The translations under genes and the position numbers were made by a program. From the NCBI RefSeq assembly GCF_028473745.1, contig NZ_CP101137.1:6951501-7015500 (forward strand): a DNA stretch of 64,000 nt. Reading direction: 5' to 3'. The notes under the pieces are model-generated. The model ran no database searches, was not told the origin of the DNA, and saw nothing but the letters and a program-made list of their open reading frames with translations. Source of the stretch: Streptomyces sp. M92. GTDB taxonomy: Bacteria > Actinomycetota > Actinomycetes > Streptomycetales > Streptomycetaceae. Shown here piece by piece: positions 21,548-31,323 of this stretch. Position 1 is the first letter of the stretch; each line of letters begins with the position of its first letter.

Positions 21548-22153
21548 CTATCGGGCGCGGTTGAGCGTCTGGAGGGCCGCCTTCAGCAGCTGTCCCACCT
21601 GGGGCGTGCCCTCGGCGGCCTCCGCCTGGGGCGTCACGGCGGTGACGGCCTCGTCGGCCTCGCGGGTGGCGTACCCGAGGCCGATCAGGGCGGCGTGCAG
21701 CTGGTCGCGCCAGCCGGCGCTGACCGGGGCGCCGACGGCGGGGGCGCCGACCGGTTCGCCGAGGCGGTCCTTCAGCTCCAGCAGCAGTTTCTGGGCGCCC
21801 TTCTTGCCGATGCCGGGGACGGCGGTGAGCGCCTTCTCGTCGCCGGTGGACACCGCCCTGCGCAGGGCGTCGGGACTGTGCACGGCCAGCATCGCCTGCG
21901 CGAGGCGGGGGCCCACGCCGCTGGCGGTCTGGAGGAGCTCGAAGACCTGGCGCTCGTCGTCGTCGGCGAAGCCGTACAGGGTGAGCGAGTCCTCGCGCAC
22001 GACGAGTGAGGTGGCGAGTTTGGCGGGCTTGCCGAGCCGGAGCGTGGAGAGCGTGTTCGGCGTGCACTGGACGGCCATGCCGACGCCGCCGACCTCGACC
22101 ACCGCGGCGTCGGGGGCGAGGGCGGCGACGGTGCCGCTGACGAAGGCGATCAT
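21548..22153 (-). CDS. ruvA: Holliday junction-binding protein RuvA
   Basis: 201 aa from ATG 22151-22153 ([12 protein letters not shown]). The N-terminal OB-fold, tandem helix-hairpin-helix motifs ([17 protein letters not shown] and [19 protein letters not shown]) and a C-terminal RuvB-binding helical domain ([17 protein letters not shown]) are in the usual order. Forms the tetramer that docks RuvB on four-way junctions. Its start overlaps the ruvC stop by four bases. Confidence 0.98.
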   Translation of the reverse strand: MIAFVSGTVAALAPDAAVVEVGGVGMAVQCTPNTLSTLRLGKPAKLATSLVVREDSLTLYGFADDDERQVFELLQTASGVGPRLAQAMLAVHSPDALRRAVSTGDEKALTAVPGIGKKGAQKLLLELKDRLGEPVGAPAVGAPVSAGWRDQLHAALIGLGYATREADEAVTAVTPQAEAAEGTPQVGQLLKAALQTLNRAR

Positions 22154-22707
22154 GTCGTACGGCCTTTCGGGACGTGCGGGGTGCGGGGGGCACGGGACGC
22201 GTGCAGGGCCACGGCCTGCTGGAGCCGGTTCTGCGCGGGGGCGCGCCAGATGTGGCAGATGGCGAGGGCGAGGGCGTCCGCGGCGTCGGCCGGCTTCGGG
22301 GGCGCGGCGAGCCGCAGCAGACGGGTGACCATGGCGCCGACCTGCGCCTTGTCCGCGCGGCCGCTGCCGGTGACGGCGGCCTTGACCTCGCTCGGGGTGT
22401 GCAGGGCGACGGGGATGCCGCGGCGGGAGGCGCACAGGATCGCCACGGCGCTGGCCTGGGCGGTGCCCATGACCGTGCGGACGTTGTGCTGGCTGAAGAC
22501 GCGCTCCACGGCGACGAACTCCGGCCGGTGCTCGTCGAGCCACTGGTCGATGCCCTGCTCGACGGCGACGAGGCGGTGGCCGAGGTCCGCGTCCGCCGGC
22601 GTGCGGACGACGCCCACGCCGACCATGGTGAGCGGTCTGCCCGCCACCCCCTCGACGACCCCGACCCCGCACCGGGTCAGGCCGGGGTCCACCCCCAGTA
22701 CGCGCAC
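22150..22707 (-). CDS. ruvC: Holliday junction resolvase RuvC
   Basis: 185 aa RNase H-fold endonuclease. I chose the GTG at 22705-22707 ([14 protein letters not shown]), with GGAGG 8 nt upstream; an in-frame ATG 15 nt earlier overlaps that ribosome-binding site. Catalytic acidic residues are visible in LGVDPG, AVERVF and the C-terminal [12 protein letters not shown]. Cuts Holliday junctions symmetrically with RuvAB. First of the ruvCAB operon. Confidence 0.97.
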   Translation of the reverse strand: MRVLGVDPGLTRCGVGVVEGVAGRPLTMVGVGVVRTPADADLGHRLVAVEQGIDQWLDEHRPEFVAVERVFSQHNVRTVMGTAQASAVAILCASRRGIPVALHTPSEVKAAVTGSGRADKAQVGAMVTRLLRLAAPPKPADAADALALAICHIWRAPAQNRLQQAVALHASRAPRTPHVPKGRTT

Positions 22708-22766
22708 GGCCGCCCCTCCCATCGATCACCTGTTTGTGCAGGCTATCGGGTGGCACTGACAAAGCG

Positions 22767-22798
22767 GCGGGCCGACGGGGTGTGTCCCGTCGGCCCGC
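22767..22798 (-). terminator. terminator after yebC
   Basis: GCGGGCCGACGGG (22767-22779) pairs perfectly with its complement (22786-22798), 6-nt loop, 16 bp beyond the yebC stop. It separates pdxST-yebC from ruvCAB. Confidence 0.75.
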
Positions 22799-22814
22799 TG
22801 AGCCAGTGGACGCG

Positions 22815-23567
22815 TTACGCGTCGACCTTCTCCATGACCTCGTCGCTCACGTCGAAGTTGGCGAAGACGTTCTGCACGTCGTCGCTGTCCTCCAGGGCGT
22901 CGATCAGCTTGAAGATCTTCCGGGCGCCGTCCTCGTCCAGCTCGACCTGCATGGTCGGGACGAAGTTGGCGTCGGCGGACTCGTAGTCGATGCCGGCGTC
23001 CTGGAGGGCCGTGCGGACGGCGACCAGGTCGGTGGCCTCGCTGAGCACCTCGAAGGACTCGCCGAGGTCGTTGACCTCCTCGGCGCCCGCGTCGAGGACG
23101 GCACCGAGGACGTCGTCCTCGCCGAGGTCGCCCTTGGGGACGATCACGACGCCCTTGCGGTTGAACAGGTACGACACCGAGCCGGGGTCGGCCATGGAGC
23201 CGCCGTTGCGGGTCATGGCGACGCGGACGTCGGAGGCGGCGCGGTTGCGGTTGTCGGTGAGGCACTCGATGAGCACCGCGACACCGTTCGGACCGTAGCC
23301 CTCGTACATGATCGTCTCGTAGTCGGCGCCACCGGCCTCGAGGCCGGCGCCGCGCTTGACCGCGGAGTCGATGTTCTTGTTCGGGACCGACTGCTTCTTC
23401 GCCTTCTGGATGGCGTCGTACAGCGTCGGGTTGCCGTCGATGTCGGCACCGCCCATGCGGGCCGCGACTTCGATGTTCTTGATCAGCTTCGCGAAGAGCT
23501 TGCCGCGCTTGGCATCGATGACGGCCTTCTTGTGCTTCGTCGTGGCCCATTTAGAGTGGCCGGACAT
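22815..23567 (-). CDS. YebC/PmpR family protein
   Basis: 250 aa. Begins with the family signature [23 protein letters not shown], then [21 protein letters not shown] and [19 protein letters not shown]. Members have been described as DNA-binding transcription factors and, more recently, as ribosome-associated factors that relieve proline stalling; sequence cannot decide between the two here. Commonly next to ruvC, as here. It follows pdxT with a 47-bp gap. Confidence 0.95.
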   Translation of the reverse strand: MSGHSKWATTKHKKAVIDAKRGKLFAKLIKNIEVAARMGGADIDGNPTLYDAIQKAKKQSVPNKNIDSAVKRGAGLEAGGADYETIMYEGYGPNGVAVLIECLTDNRNRAASDVRVAMTRNGGSMADPGSVSYLFNRKGVVIVPKGDLGEDDVLGAVLDAGAEEVNDLGESFEVLSEATDLVAVRTALQDAGIDYESADANFVPTMQVELDEDGARKIFKLIDALEDSDDVQNVFANFDVSDEVMEKVDA

Positions 23568-23614
23568 CTGCCTGTCTCCTTCGCGTAACCCGTCTTTGTA
23601 CGAACGGGGGAATC

Positions 23615-24223
23615 CTACAAGGACTCCGGGGCCCCGTTCGCGCGCACCATGTCTGCGAAGAGGCGGTGCACGCGGTGGTCGCCGGTCAGCTCCGGGTGGA
23701 ACGACGTGGCCAGCGCGTTGCCCTGGCGGACGGCGACGATGTGGCCGTCGTGCTCGGCGAGCACCTCGACCGAGGCGCCCACGGACTCGACCCAGGGGGC
23801 GCGGATGAAGACGCCCTCCACCGGATCGCCACCGACGCCCCTGACGTCGACGGCCGCCTCGAAGGACTCGTTCTGCCGCCCGAAGGCGTTGCGGCGCACG
23901 ATCATGTCGATGCCGCCGACCGTCTCCTGCCCGGAGCGCGGGTCGAGGATCTTGTCGGCCAGCATGATCATGCCGGCGCAGGTGCCGTAGACCGGCATGC
24001 CGTTCCGCACGCGCGCGCGCAGGGGCTCCATCACTTTGAAGAGGACGGCCAGTTTGGAGATGGTGGTGGACTCGCCGCCGGGGACGACCAGGCCGTCGAC
24101 CTCGGCGAGTTCTTCGGGGCGCCTCACCGGCCTGGCCACGGCGTCGGCCGCGGCCAGGGCGACGAGGTGTTCCCGTACATCGCCCTGGAGGGCCAGGACG
24201 CCGATCACGGGGGTGTCACTCAT
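23615..24223 (-). CDS. pdxT: pyridoxal 5'-phosphate synthase glutaminase subunit
   Basis: 202 aa class I glutamine amidotransferase that feeds ammonia to PdxS in the deoxyxylulose-independent PLP pathway. [12 protein letters not shown] at the N-terminus, the oxyanion GGESTT, the nucleophile Cys in [10 protein letters not shown], and His/Glu in SFHPELTGD are all present. Start ATG 24221-24223 lies 12 bp after the pdxS stop. Confidence 0.97.
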   Translation of the reverse strand: MSDTPVIGVLALQGDVREHLVALAAADAVARPVRRPEELAEVDGLVVPGGESTTISKLAVLFKVMEPLRARVRNGMPVYGTCAGMIMLADKILDPRSGQETVGGIDMIVRRNAFGRQNESFEAAVDVRGVGGDPVEGVFIRAPWVESVGASVEVLAEHDGHIVAVRQGNALATSFHPELTGDHRVHRLFADMVRANGAPESL

Positions 24224-24235
24224 GGGATCGGTGCC

Positions 24236-25147
24236 TTACCAGCCGCGGTTGGCGTAGCGCTCGGTCTCGGGCAGGGTGTCGCAGTTGATGCCGACCATGG
24301 CCTCGCCGAGGTTGCGGGAGGCGTCCGCGACGATCTTCGGGTCGTCGTAGAAGGTGGTCGCCTTCACGATGGCGGCGGCGCGCTTGGCGGGGTCGCCGGA
24401 CTTGAAGATGCCGGAGCCGACGAAGACGCCCTCGGCGCCGAGCTGGCGCATGAGCGCGGCGTCGGCGGGAGTGGCGACACCGCCGGCGGAGAAGAGGACC
24501 ACCGGCAGCTTGCCCAGCTCGGAGACCTCCTTGACCAGCTCGTACGGGGCGCGCAGTTCCTTGGCGGCGGCGTACAGCTCGTTGTTGTCGTAGCCGCGCA
24601 GGCGGGCGATCTCGTTCTTGATCTGGCGCAGGTGGCGGACGGCCTCGACGACGTTGCCGGTGCCGGCCTCGCCCTTGGAGCGGATCATCGCGGCACCCTC
24701 GGCGATGCGGCGCAGGGCCTCGCCGAGGTTGGTGGCGCCGCAGACGAAGGGCGTCGTGAAGGCGAACTTGTCGCTGTGGTTGACCTCGTCGGCCGGGGTG
24801 AGGACCTCGGACTCGTCGATGTAGTCCACGCCGAGGGACTGCAGGACCTGGGCCTCGACGAAGTGGCCGATGCGGGACTTGGCCATCACCGGGATGGAGA
24901 CCGCCTCGATGATGCCCTCGATCATGTCCGGGTCGGACATCCGGGCCACGCCGCCGTCCTTGCGGATGTCGGCGGGGACGCGCTCCAGGGCCATGACGGC
25001 GACGGCGCCCGCGTCCTCGGCGATCTTCGCCTGCTCGGGCGTGACGACGTCCATGATCACGCCGCCCTTGAGCTGCTCGGCCATGCCGCGCTTCACGCGG
25101 GCGGTGCCGGTCTCGGGGGCCTGGTCTTCAAAGAGCGTGCTGGACAC
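24236..25147 (-). CDS. pdxS: pyridoxal 5'-phosphate synthase lyase subunit
   Basis: 303 aa (beta/alpha)8 synthase that builds PLP from ribose 5-phosphate, glyceraldehyde 3-phosphate and ammonia. The GTG at 25145-25147 has GAGG 5 nt upstream; open frame upstream of this is not homologous in character. Diagnostic segments: [45 protein letters not shown] and [17 protein letters not shown]. Operon with pdxT and yebC. Confidence 0.98.
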   Translation of the reverse strand: MSSTLFEDQAPETGTARVKRGMAEQLKGGVIMDVVTPEQAKIAEDAGAVAVMALERVPADIRKDGGVARMSDPDMIEGIIEAVSIPVMAKSRIGHFVEAQVLQSLGVDYIDESEVLTPADEVNHSDKFAFTTPFVCGATNLGEALRRIAEGAAMIRSKGEAGTGNVVEAVRHLRQIKNEIARLRGYDNNELYAAAKELRAPYELVKEVSELGKLPVVLFSAGGVATPADAALMRQLGAEGVFVGSGIFKSGDPAKRAAAIVKATTFYDDPKIVADASRNLGEAMVGINCDTLPETERYANRGW

Positions 25148-25258
25148 GGGTACCTCGCTGGGAGAAGGGGGTTTCTGCAGCAACGAGGAAACGTGAGGGG
25201 ACCAGGCCACAGCAAGGGCCAATGAGAAGGCGGTGGATCGTTTTCGGTGTCGGGGCCG

Positions 25259-25801
25259 CTACGCGGCCCGCTCGACCAGCGCGGTCGGGGACTCGTCGTC
25301 CATCTCGAACGCCAGCGGGAACGGCGCGTGCCCGGCGAGGCGGAACCAGCGGACCTTGCGGTGCTCGCGCAGCCGGCGCGCGGCTCCCACCGCGTCGTTG
25401 TGGAAGCGCCGGGCCATCGGGACCCGTCGCACGGCCTCGGCCAGCTCGTGGGCCGCCTCCACTCCCCCGGGCGCCTCGCGCAGGGCGTCCACCTGCTGCG
25501 GCTCGGCGAACACCGCGCGCAGCGCCTGGCTCAGCTCGCTCTCGGCGACCTCCCGCTGCTCCTCCTCCGCCTGCCGGGCGGCGTGCGCCGCCTCGTACAG
25601 GACGATGGAGGCGGCCGGGTCGAGGACGCCGGAGGTGGCCAGTTCCTGGGCCACGGACGCCCTGCGCAGCAGCTGCGCGTCGAGGGCGGCACGCGCCGCG
25701 TCGATCCGGGCGTGCAGGCGGTCCAGGCGGCCGGCCGTCCAGCTGAGGTAGAGGCCGACGGCCACGAGGACGACCAGGATCCAGATGAGAGTTGCGGTCA
25801 C
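25259..25801 (-). CDS. single-pass membrane protein of unknown function, LemA-like topology
   Basis: 180 aa from the GTG at 25799-25801, with AGGG 9 nt upstream; a TTG three codons earlier is a less likely start. The N-terminal transmembrane helix (ATLIWILVVLVAVGLYLSW) is followed by a long helical domain with LDRLHARIDAARAALDAQLLRRA and RRVPMARRFHNDAVGAARRLREH, which resembles the LemA pattern (membrane helix then helical bundle with an FN-A motif). The C-terminal PFPLAFEMDDE is also LemA-like. It lies between the mannosyltransferase gene and pdxS. No function can be inferred. Confidence 0.85.
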   Translation of the reverse strand: MTATLIWILVVLVAVGLYLSWTAGRLDRLHARIDAARAALDAQLLRRASVAQELATSGVLDPAASIVLYEAAHAARQAEEEQREVAESELSQALRAVFAEPQQVDALREAPGGVEAAHELAEAVRRVPMARRFHNDAVGAARRLREHRKVRWFRLAGHAPFPLAFEMDDESPTALVERAA

Positions 25802-25879
25802 GGGCCGCAACCCTAGTCAACCCCGGGCGGGCCGGGAATTCCGACGTCCCTTCGGAAGCCTGCCTCCGGGGCCCCGCGC

Positions 25880-27043
25880 TCAGTCCCTCGCCAGCCCGAA
25901 GCGGGCGCGCAGGCCCGTCGCCCGGTCGTCCGTCGCCACGGCCGCCGCGCCCGCCGTCACCGTCTCGTAGACGGACAGGATGTCCGCGCCGACCGTGGAC
26001 CAGTCGAAGCGCCGTACGTGGGCACTGCCGCGCTCGCGCAGCGCCGCCCGGCGTTGTGGGTCCGCCAGCAGCCGCACGGCCGCCTCGGCCAGCGCGTCGG
26101 CGTCCTCGTTGGGGAACAGTTCGCCGGCCGCCCCCTGGTCGAGGACCTGGGCGAAGGCGTCGAGGTCCGAAGCGAGCACGGGGGCGCCGGCCGACATGGC
26201 CTCGACGAGGATGATGCCGAAGCTCTCGCCGCCGGTGTTGGGGGCGACGTACAGGTCGACGCTGCGCAGGAAGCGGGCCTTGTCCTCGTCGCTGACCATG
26301 CCGAGGAACTCCACGCGTGAGCGCAGCTCGGCGGGCAGGGAGGCCACCGCCTCCTTCTCGTCGCCGCGTCCGGCGACCAGCAGCCGGGCCTGCGGGCGGG
26401 CGGCGAGGATCTTCGGCAGGGCCCGCATGAGCACCGGCAGCCCCTTGCGGGGCTCGTCGATACGGCCGACGAAGCCGATGGTGTCCCCCTGCCACTCGGG
26501 CTTGGGCTCGGCGTCGGCGAAGAAGTCGACGTCGACGCCGTTGGGGATGACGACCGCGTCCCCGCCGAGGTGCTCGACGAGGGTGCGACGGGCGTACTCG
26601 CTCACCGCGATCCGGGCGCTGATCTTCTCCAGGGCGGCCTGGAGGATCGAGTACGCGGCGATCATCGCGCGGGAGCGCGGGTTGGACGTGTGGAAGGTGG
26701 CCACGATCGGGCCCTGCGCGGCCCAGCAGGTGAGCAGGCCGAGCGAGGGCGAGGTCGGCTCGTGGATGTGGATCACGTCGAAGCCGCCGTCGTGCAGCCA
26801 GCGCCGTACCCGGGCCGCCGACAGGAAGCCGAAGTTGAGGCGGGCCACCGAGCCGTTGTACGGCACCGGCACCGCGCGGCCGGCCGAGACGACGTACGGG
26901 GGCAGCGGGGTGTCGTCGTCGGCCGGGGCGAGGACGGACACCTCGTGGCCGAGGCGGATGAAGTACTCGGCCAGGTCCCGGATGTGGAACTGGACGCCGC
27001 CCGGCACGTCCCAGGAGTACGGGCAGACGATGCCGATCCTCAC
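25880..27043 (-). CDS. pimA: phosphatidylinositol alpha-mannosyltransferase (PimA-like GT4)
   Basis: 387 aa from the GTG at 27041-27043, overlapping the upstream stop as GTGA. GT-B fold, family GT4: N-terminal glycine-rich acceptor loop in PYSWDVPGGVQFHIRDLA, the HIHEPTSPSLG segment, and the donor-binding ESFGIILVEAMSAGAPV motif near the C-terminus. PimA transfers the first mannose from GDP-mannose to phosphatidylinositol at the inner membrane surface. The assignment rests on the conserved PIS-acyltransferase-PimA gene order, as in mycobacteria. Confidence 0.93.
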   Translation of the reverse strand: MRIGIVCPYSWDVPGGVQFHIRDLAEYFIRLGHEVSVLAPADDDTPLPPYVVSAGRAVPVPYNGSVARLNFGFLSAARVRRWLHDGGFDVIHIHEPTSPSLGLLTCWAAQGPIVATFHTSNPRSRAMIAAYSILQAALEKISARIAVSEYARRTLVEHLGGDAVVIPNGVDVDFFADAEPKPEWQGDTIGFVGRIDEPRKGLPVLMRALPKILAARPQARLLVAGRGDEKEAVASLPAELRSRVEFLGMVSDEDKARFLRSVDLYVAPNTGGESFGIILVEAMSAGAPVLASDLDAFAQVLDQGAAGELFPNEDADALAEAAVRLLADPQRRAALRERGSAHVRRFDWSTVGADILSVYETVTAGAAAVATDDRATGLRARFGLARD

Positions 27044-27969
27044 CGGTCGCCCCGCTCGCGCGCCCCGGGTGCCTTGGCCGGGTCGAGATCCTTCAGCCAC
27101 AAGCGCTGCAGCATGTGCCAGTCCTCCGGGTGCTCGGCGATTCCCGTGGCGAAGGCGTCGGCCAGCGCCTGTGTCATGACAGACGTCTTCTCGGCCCGGG
27201 TACCTGACTCGGGGGCCTCGACCGGCGGATGCACCCGGCCCTGCATCACGGGCGAGTCGTCGTACCAGAGCGTCACGGGCAGGAGCCGTGCGCCGGTCTG
27301 CTGGGCGAGCAGGGCGGGGCCGGCGGGCATGCGGGCCGTCTCGCCGAAGAAGTCGACCTCCACGCCGGATGCGGAAAGGTCGCGGTCGGCGACCAGGCAG
27401 ACCAGGCCGCCGTCGCGCAGTCGCCGGGCCAGCGTGCCGAAGGCGGTGCCGCCGCTGTGCGGCAGGACCTCCATGCCGAGCCCTTCGCGGTAGGCGACGA
27501 AGCGGTCGTACAGGGTCTCCGGCTTGAGGCGCTCGGCGACCGTCGTGAAGGGGATGCCGAGTTTGGTGGTGACCCAGGCGCCGGCCAGGTCCCAGTTGGC
27601 CAGGTGCGGCAGGGCGAGGATCACGCCCTTGCCCGCGTCCATGCCGTCGGTGAGGTGGTGCAGGTCCTTGGGGGCGAAGCCCGCCTCGACGCGCTCGGTG
27701 CTCCACGCCGGGAGACGGAAGGACTCCATCCAGTAGCGCAGGTAGGACCGCATGCCCGCGCGGGAGAGCGCGGCGAGCCGCTCGGGGCCCGCCTCGGGCA
27801 CCACGCGCGCGTAGTTGCCCTCCAGCCGCCGCACACCCGTGCCGCGCTGCTTCCAGGCGACGTCCGCGATGGTGCGGCCCAGGCGCACGGCGACCGGCTC
27901 GGGCAGCTTCTTGACGGTGCTCCAGCCGGCGCCGTACAGGGCGTCGGCCAGCCGGTCCCGAGTGCTCAC
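27040..27969 (-). CDS. PIM acyltransferase (PatA-like, lipid A acyltransferase family)
   Basis: 309 aa from the GTG at 27967-27969 (GTGA overlap with the upstream gene). Family of LpxL/HtrB-type acyltransferases, with the catalytic HX4D-like motif LPHLANWDLAG and a conserved RYWMESFRLP segment. In mycobacteria PatA acylates the 6-position of a mannose on PIM1/PIM2. Location between the PI-phosphate synthase and PimA genes supports that role; acyl specificity is unknown. Confidence 0.92.
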   Translation of the reverse strand: MSTRDRLADALYGAGWSTVKKLPEPVAVRLGRTIADVAWKQRGTGVRRLEGNYARVVPEAGPERLAALSRAGMRSYLRYWMESFRLPAWSTERVEAGFAPKDLHHLTDGMDAGKGVILALPHLANWDLAGAWVTTKLGIPFTTVAERLKPETLYDRFVAYREGLGMEVLPHSGGTAFGTLARRLRDGGLVCLVADRDLSASGVEVDFFGETARMPAGPALLAQQTGARLLPVTLWYDDSPVMQGRVHPPVEAPESGTRAEKTSVMTQALADAFATGIAEHPEDWHMLQRLWLKDLDPAKAPGARERGDR

Positions 27970-28634
27970 TTCGCCGCCTCGGTGCCCTGGCTGTTCTGCG
28001 CGGCGGCGTCGGCCTCGGCGGCCTCGCGGCGGACCGTGACGACGCGCTGGACCAACGTGACCAGGCTGCCGACGGCGACGATCCACAGGGCGACGGGCAG
28101 CAGGTACTGGATGCCGGGCACGCCGAACGCGTGCAGGCCCGCGAACCCGGCGGCGACCAGCGAGACGACCAGGCGCTCGGCCCGCTCGACCAGGCCGTTG
28201 ACCGCGACCGGCAGCCCGATCGACTCGCCGCGCGCCTTGGTGTACGACACCACCTGGCCGCTCGCCAGGCAGAAGATGGACACGGCGCACAGCGCGATGT
28301 TGTCGCCCGCGCCCGCGTACCAGAGGGCGAAGCCGCCGAAGATCGCGCCGTCGGCGACCCGGTCCAGCGTGGAGTCCAGGAACGCGCCCCAGCGGCTGGA
28401 GCGGCCGAGCTGGCGGGCCATGTTGCCGTCGACCAGGTCGGAGAAGACGAAGAGCGTGATCACGACCGTGCCCCAGAAGAACTCGCCCATGGGGTAGAAG
28501 ACCAGCGCTCCCGCGACCACACCCGCGGTGCCGAGCAGCGTGACCGTGTCCGGGCTCACGCCCCGGCGGATGAGAAACGCGGCGAACGGTGTGAGGACAC
28601 GCGTAAAAAATGCACGCGCGTACTTGTTCAGCAT
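27966..28634 (-). CDS. pgsA: phosphatidylinositol phosphate synthase, CDP-alcohol phosphatidyltransferase
   Basis: 222 aa integral membrane enzyme condensing CDP-diacylglycerol with inositol phosphate. The family motif DX2DGX2ARX8GX3DX3D is intact (DLVDGNMARQ, then GAFLDSTLD). About six hydrophobic helices. A short C-terminal Ala/Glu-rich tail (EAAEADAAAQNSQGTEAAK). First gene of the PIM trio; its stop overlaps the acyltransferase start. The symbol follows actinobacterial usage and is less certain than the function. Confidence 0.94.
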   Translation of the reverse strand: MLNKYARAFFTRVLTPFAAFLIRRGVSPDTVTLLGTAGVVAGALVFYPMGEFFWGTVVITLFVFSDLVDGNMARQLGRSSRWGAFLDSTLDRVADGAIFGGFALWYAGAGDNIALCAVSIFCLASGQVVSYTKARGESIGLPVAVNGLVERAERLVVSLVAAGFAGLHAFGVPGIQYLLPVALWIVAVGSLVTLVQRVVTVRREAAEADAAAQNSQGTEAAK

Positions 28635-28896
28635 GGCCTTCCCGACGGTCGGTGTGGCCGCGGCCCCTGCTGGCCACCGGCTGGCCCATCGTAGTCACGC
28701 ACGCGCGCGGGCGACGGACGGGCACCCGGACCCGCTGGTGGGCGGCCGGCGGGCGGCGGGATCGGGTCCTTCGTATGGACGCCGCGTGACGGGAGTGGAA
28801 AGCTCGAAGAACCGCGGGCGTCGCCGGAGCCGCCAGTGCACGCGGTGCCGCGTGTCCGCGCCCACAGTGACCTCACCGTGCACGGGAGGCAAGGAC

Positions 28897-31095
28897 ATGG
28901 GCGACAAGGCACACACCCACCCCGGAGCCGCCGGCAGGGCAACGGCGGCCGACCGTCCCGCGTCCGTACGGAACGTGGTGCTGGTCGGCCACTCCGGAGC
29001 GGGCAAGACGACTCTGGTGGAAGCCCTCGCGCTGACGGCGGGGGCGGTGAACCGGGCGGGCCGCGTGGAGGACGGCGGCTGCGTCTCGGACTACGACGAG
29101 ATGGAGCACCGGCAGCAGCGCTCCGTACAGCTCTCCCTGGTGCCCGTCGAATGGGACGGCATCAAGGTCAACCTCCTGGACACCCCCGGGTACGCCGACT
29201 TCGTCGGTGAGCTGAGGGCCGGTCTGCGCGCGGCGGACGCGGCCCTCTTCGTCGTCTCGGCCTCCGACGGGGTGGACGGCTCGACGCGCATGGTCTGGGA
29301 GGAGTGCGCCGCCGTCGGCATGCCCCGCGCCATCGTGGTCACGCACCTGGAGGCCGCCCGCGCGGACTTCGAGGAGATGACCCGGATCTGCGCGGAGGCC
29401 TTCGGCGGGGACGACCCCGACGCCGTGCTGCCGCTGTACCTGCCGCTGCACGGCCCGCCGGCGCCCGACGGGCACGCGCCCGTGACGGGGCTCACCGGAC
29501 TGCTGACGCGGAAGCTGTTCGACTACGCCTCGGGCGAGCGCGTGGAGTCCGAGCCGGGCGAGGAGCAGCTGCCGCGGATCGACGAGGCCCGTTCCCTGCT
29601 GATCGAGGGGATCATCTCGGAGAGCGAGGACGAGACCCTCATGGAGCGCTACCTCGGCGGCGAACAGGTCGACGTCAAGACGCTCGTCGAGGACCTGGAG
29701 CGGGCCGTGGCGCGCGGCGTGTTCTTCCCCGTCCTGGCCGCCGCCCCCGCCGCCGAGGGCGCCCGGCAGGGGCTCGGCACGGTCGAGCTGCTGGAGCTGG
29801 TCACCCGGGGCTTCCCCACGCCCCTGGAGCGCGCGGCGCCCCGGGTCACCACGCCCGACGGTGTGCCGCGCGAGCTGCGGCTGTGCGACCCCGAGGAGTC
29901 GCTGGTCGCGGAGGTCGTCAAGACGTCCTCCGACCCGTACGTGGGGCGGATCTCGCTGGTCCGGGTGTTCTCCGGCACCCTGCGCGCCGACCAGACGGTG
30001 CACGTCTCCGGGCACGGACTGGCCGACCGGGGCCACGAGGACCATGACGTCGACGAGCGGATCGGCGCCCTGTCCACGCCGTTCGGCAAGCAGCAACGGC
30101 CGGTCCCGCACGTGATCGCGGGCGACCTGGCGTGCGTGGCCAAGCTGAGCCGCGCGGAGACCGGGGACACGATCTCGGCCAAGGACGACCCGCTGCTGAT
30201 GGCCCCGTGGGAGATGCCCGACCCACTGCTGCCGCTCGCCATCCAGGCGCACAGCAAACCCGACGAGGACAAGCTCTCCCAGGGCCTGGCACGGCTGGTC
30301 GCCGAGGACCCGACGATGCGCCTGGAGCAGAACCAGGACACCCACCAGGTGGTCCTGTGGTGCCTGGGCGAGGCGCACGCCGACGTCGCCCTGGAACGGC
30401 TGCGCAGCCGCTACGGCGTCCAGGTCGACGTCGTACCCCACCGGGTCTGCCTGCGGGAGACGTTCGGCGGCAGGGCGGCCGGGCGGGGACGGCATGTCAA
30501 GCAGTCCGGCGGGCACGGACAGTACGCCATCTGCGAGATCGAGGTGGAGCCGCTGCCGGGCGGCTCGGGCATCGAGTTCGTGGACAAGGTGGTCGGCGGC
30601 GCCGTGCCCCGGCAGTTCATCCCGTCCGTCGAGAAGGGCGTGCGCGCACAGGCCGCCAAGGGCGTCGCCGCGGGCCACCCGCTGATCGACGTGCGGGTGA
30701 CGCTGCTGGACGGCAAGGCGCACTCCGTGGACTCCTCCGACGCCGCCTTCCAGACGGCGGGCGCGCTGGCGCTGCGGGAGGCCGCCGCCGAGGCGAAGAT
30801 CCACCTGCTGGAGCCGGTCGCCGAGGTGAGCGTGCTGGTCGGCGACGACTACGTGGGCGCCGTGATGAGCGACCTGTCGGGGCGGCGCGGCAAGGTGCTC
30901 GGCACCGAGCAGACCAGCGGCGGGCGGACCGTGGTCCGGGCCGAGGTGCCCGAGATGGAGATCGGCCGGTACGCGGTGGACCTGCGCTCCCTCTCGCACG
31001 GCACCGCGCGCTTCGACCGCCGCTACGCACGGCACGAACCGATGCCGCAGCAGGTCGCGGAGCGCCTGCGGGAGGAACTGCGAGCCGCGTCCTGA
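28897..31095 (+). CDS. EF-G-like translational GTPase homologue (EF-G2/FusA2 group)
   Basis: 732 aa; ATG 28897 with GGGAGG 8 nt upstream. P-loop GHSGAGKT at 31-38 and G3 DTPG at 95-98 are intact. The G4 site, normally NKxD, reads THLE (149-152), so guanine recognition is doubtful. EF-G domains II to V follow, including KQSGGHGQYAICEIEVEP (domain IV) and a C-terminal SDLSGRRGKVLG segment. The group is a second, non-essential EF-G-like family of actinobacteria with no established elongation role. It is divergent from the PIM operon. Confidence 0.93.
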   Translation: MGDKAHTHPGAAGRATAADRPASVRNVVLVGHSGAGKTTLVEALALTAGAVNRAGRVEDGGCVSDYDEMEHRQQRSVQLSLVPVEWDGIKVNLLDTPGYADFVGELRAGLRAADAALFVVSASDGVDGSTRMVWEECAAVGMPRAIVVTHLEAARADFEEMTRICAEAFGGDDPDAVLPLYLPLHGPPAPDGHAPVTGLTGLLTRKLFDYASGERVESEPGEEQLPRIDEARSLLIEGIISESEDETLMERYLGGEQVDVKTLVEDLERAVARGVFFPVLAAAPAAEGARQGLGTVELLELVTRGFPTPLERAAPRVTTPDGVPRELRLCDPEESLVAEVVKTSSDPYVGRISLVRVFSGTLRADQTVHVSGHGLADRGHEDHDVDERIGALSTPFGKQQRPVPHVIAGDLACVAKLSRAETGDTISAKDDPLLMAPWEMPDPLLPLAIQAHSKPDEDKLSQGLARLVAEDPTMRLEQNQDTHQVVLWCLGEAHADVALERLRSRYGVQVDVVPHRVCLRETFGGRAAGRGRHVKQSGGHGQYAICEIEVEPLPGGSGIEFVDKVVGGAVPRQFIPSVEKGVRAQAAKGVAAGHPLIDVRVTLLDGKAHSVDSSDAAFQTAGALALREAAAEAKIHLLEPVAEVSVLVGDDYVGAVMSDLSGRRGKVLGTEQTSGGRTVVRAEVPEMEIGRYAVDLRSLSHGTARFDRRYARHEPMPQQVAERLREELRAAS

Positions 31096-31213
31096 CGCTG
31101 TCGGACCGGCGCGGGGCTCCCCGTCCCCTCCCCCGCGCCCGGCGCGCTCCCCCGGCGCACGGGGGCGCACCCCTGCGCCGACCCGCGCGTGCGGGGGCGC
31201 CTTTGGCCGTCCG

Positions 31214-31243
31214 GTGACGCACGTCGGTGCCTGCGGATACGCT
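31214..31243 (+). promoter_or_regulatory. candidate promoter of the 551-aa membrane protein gene
   Basis: GTGACG (31214-31219), 18 bp, TACGCT (31238-31243). The transcription start would be near 31250, giving a 75-nt leader. The preceding 31096-31210 is extremely GC-rich with repeated CCCCCG/CGGGGG blocks that could form the terminator of the EF-G-like gene; no gene is visible there. Confidence 0.4.
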
Positions 31244-31323
31244 GATGACCTGATCAACAGGTGTGCGGGGCAGGGAAGTCGGGAAGGCCGCAGGAGCGAC
31301 AGTGGTGGCGATCGGGGGCGGGA

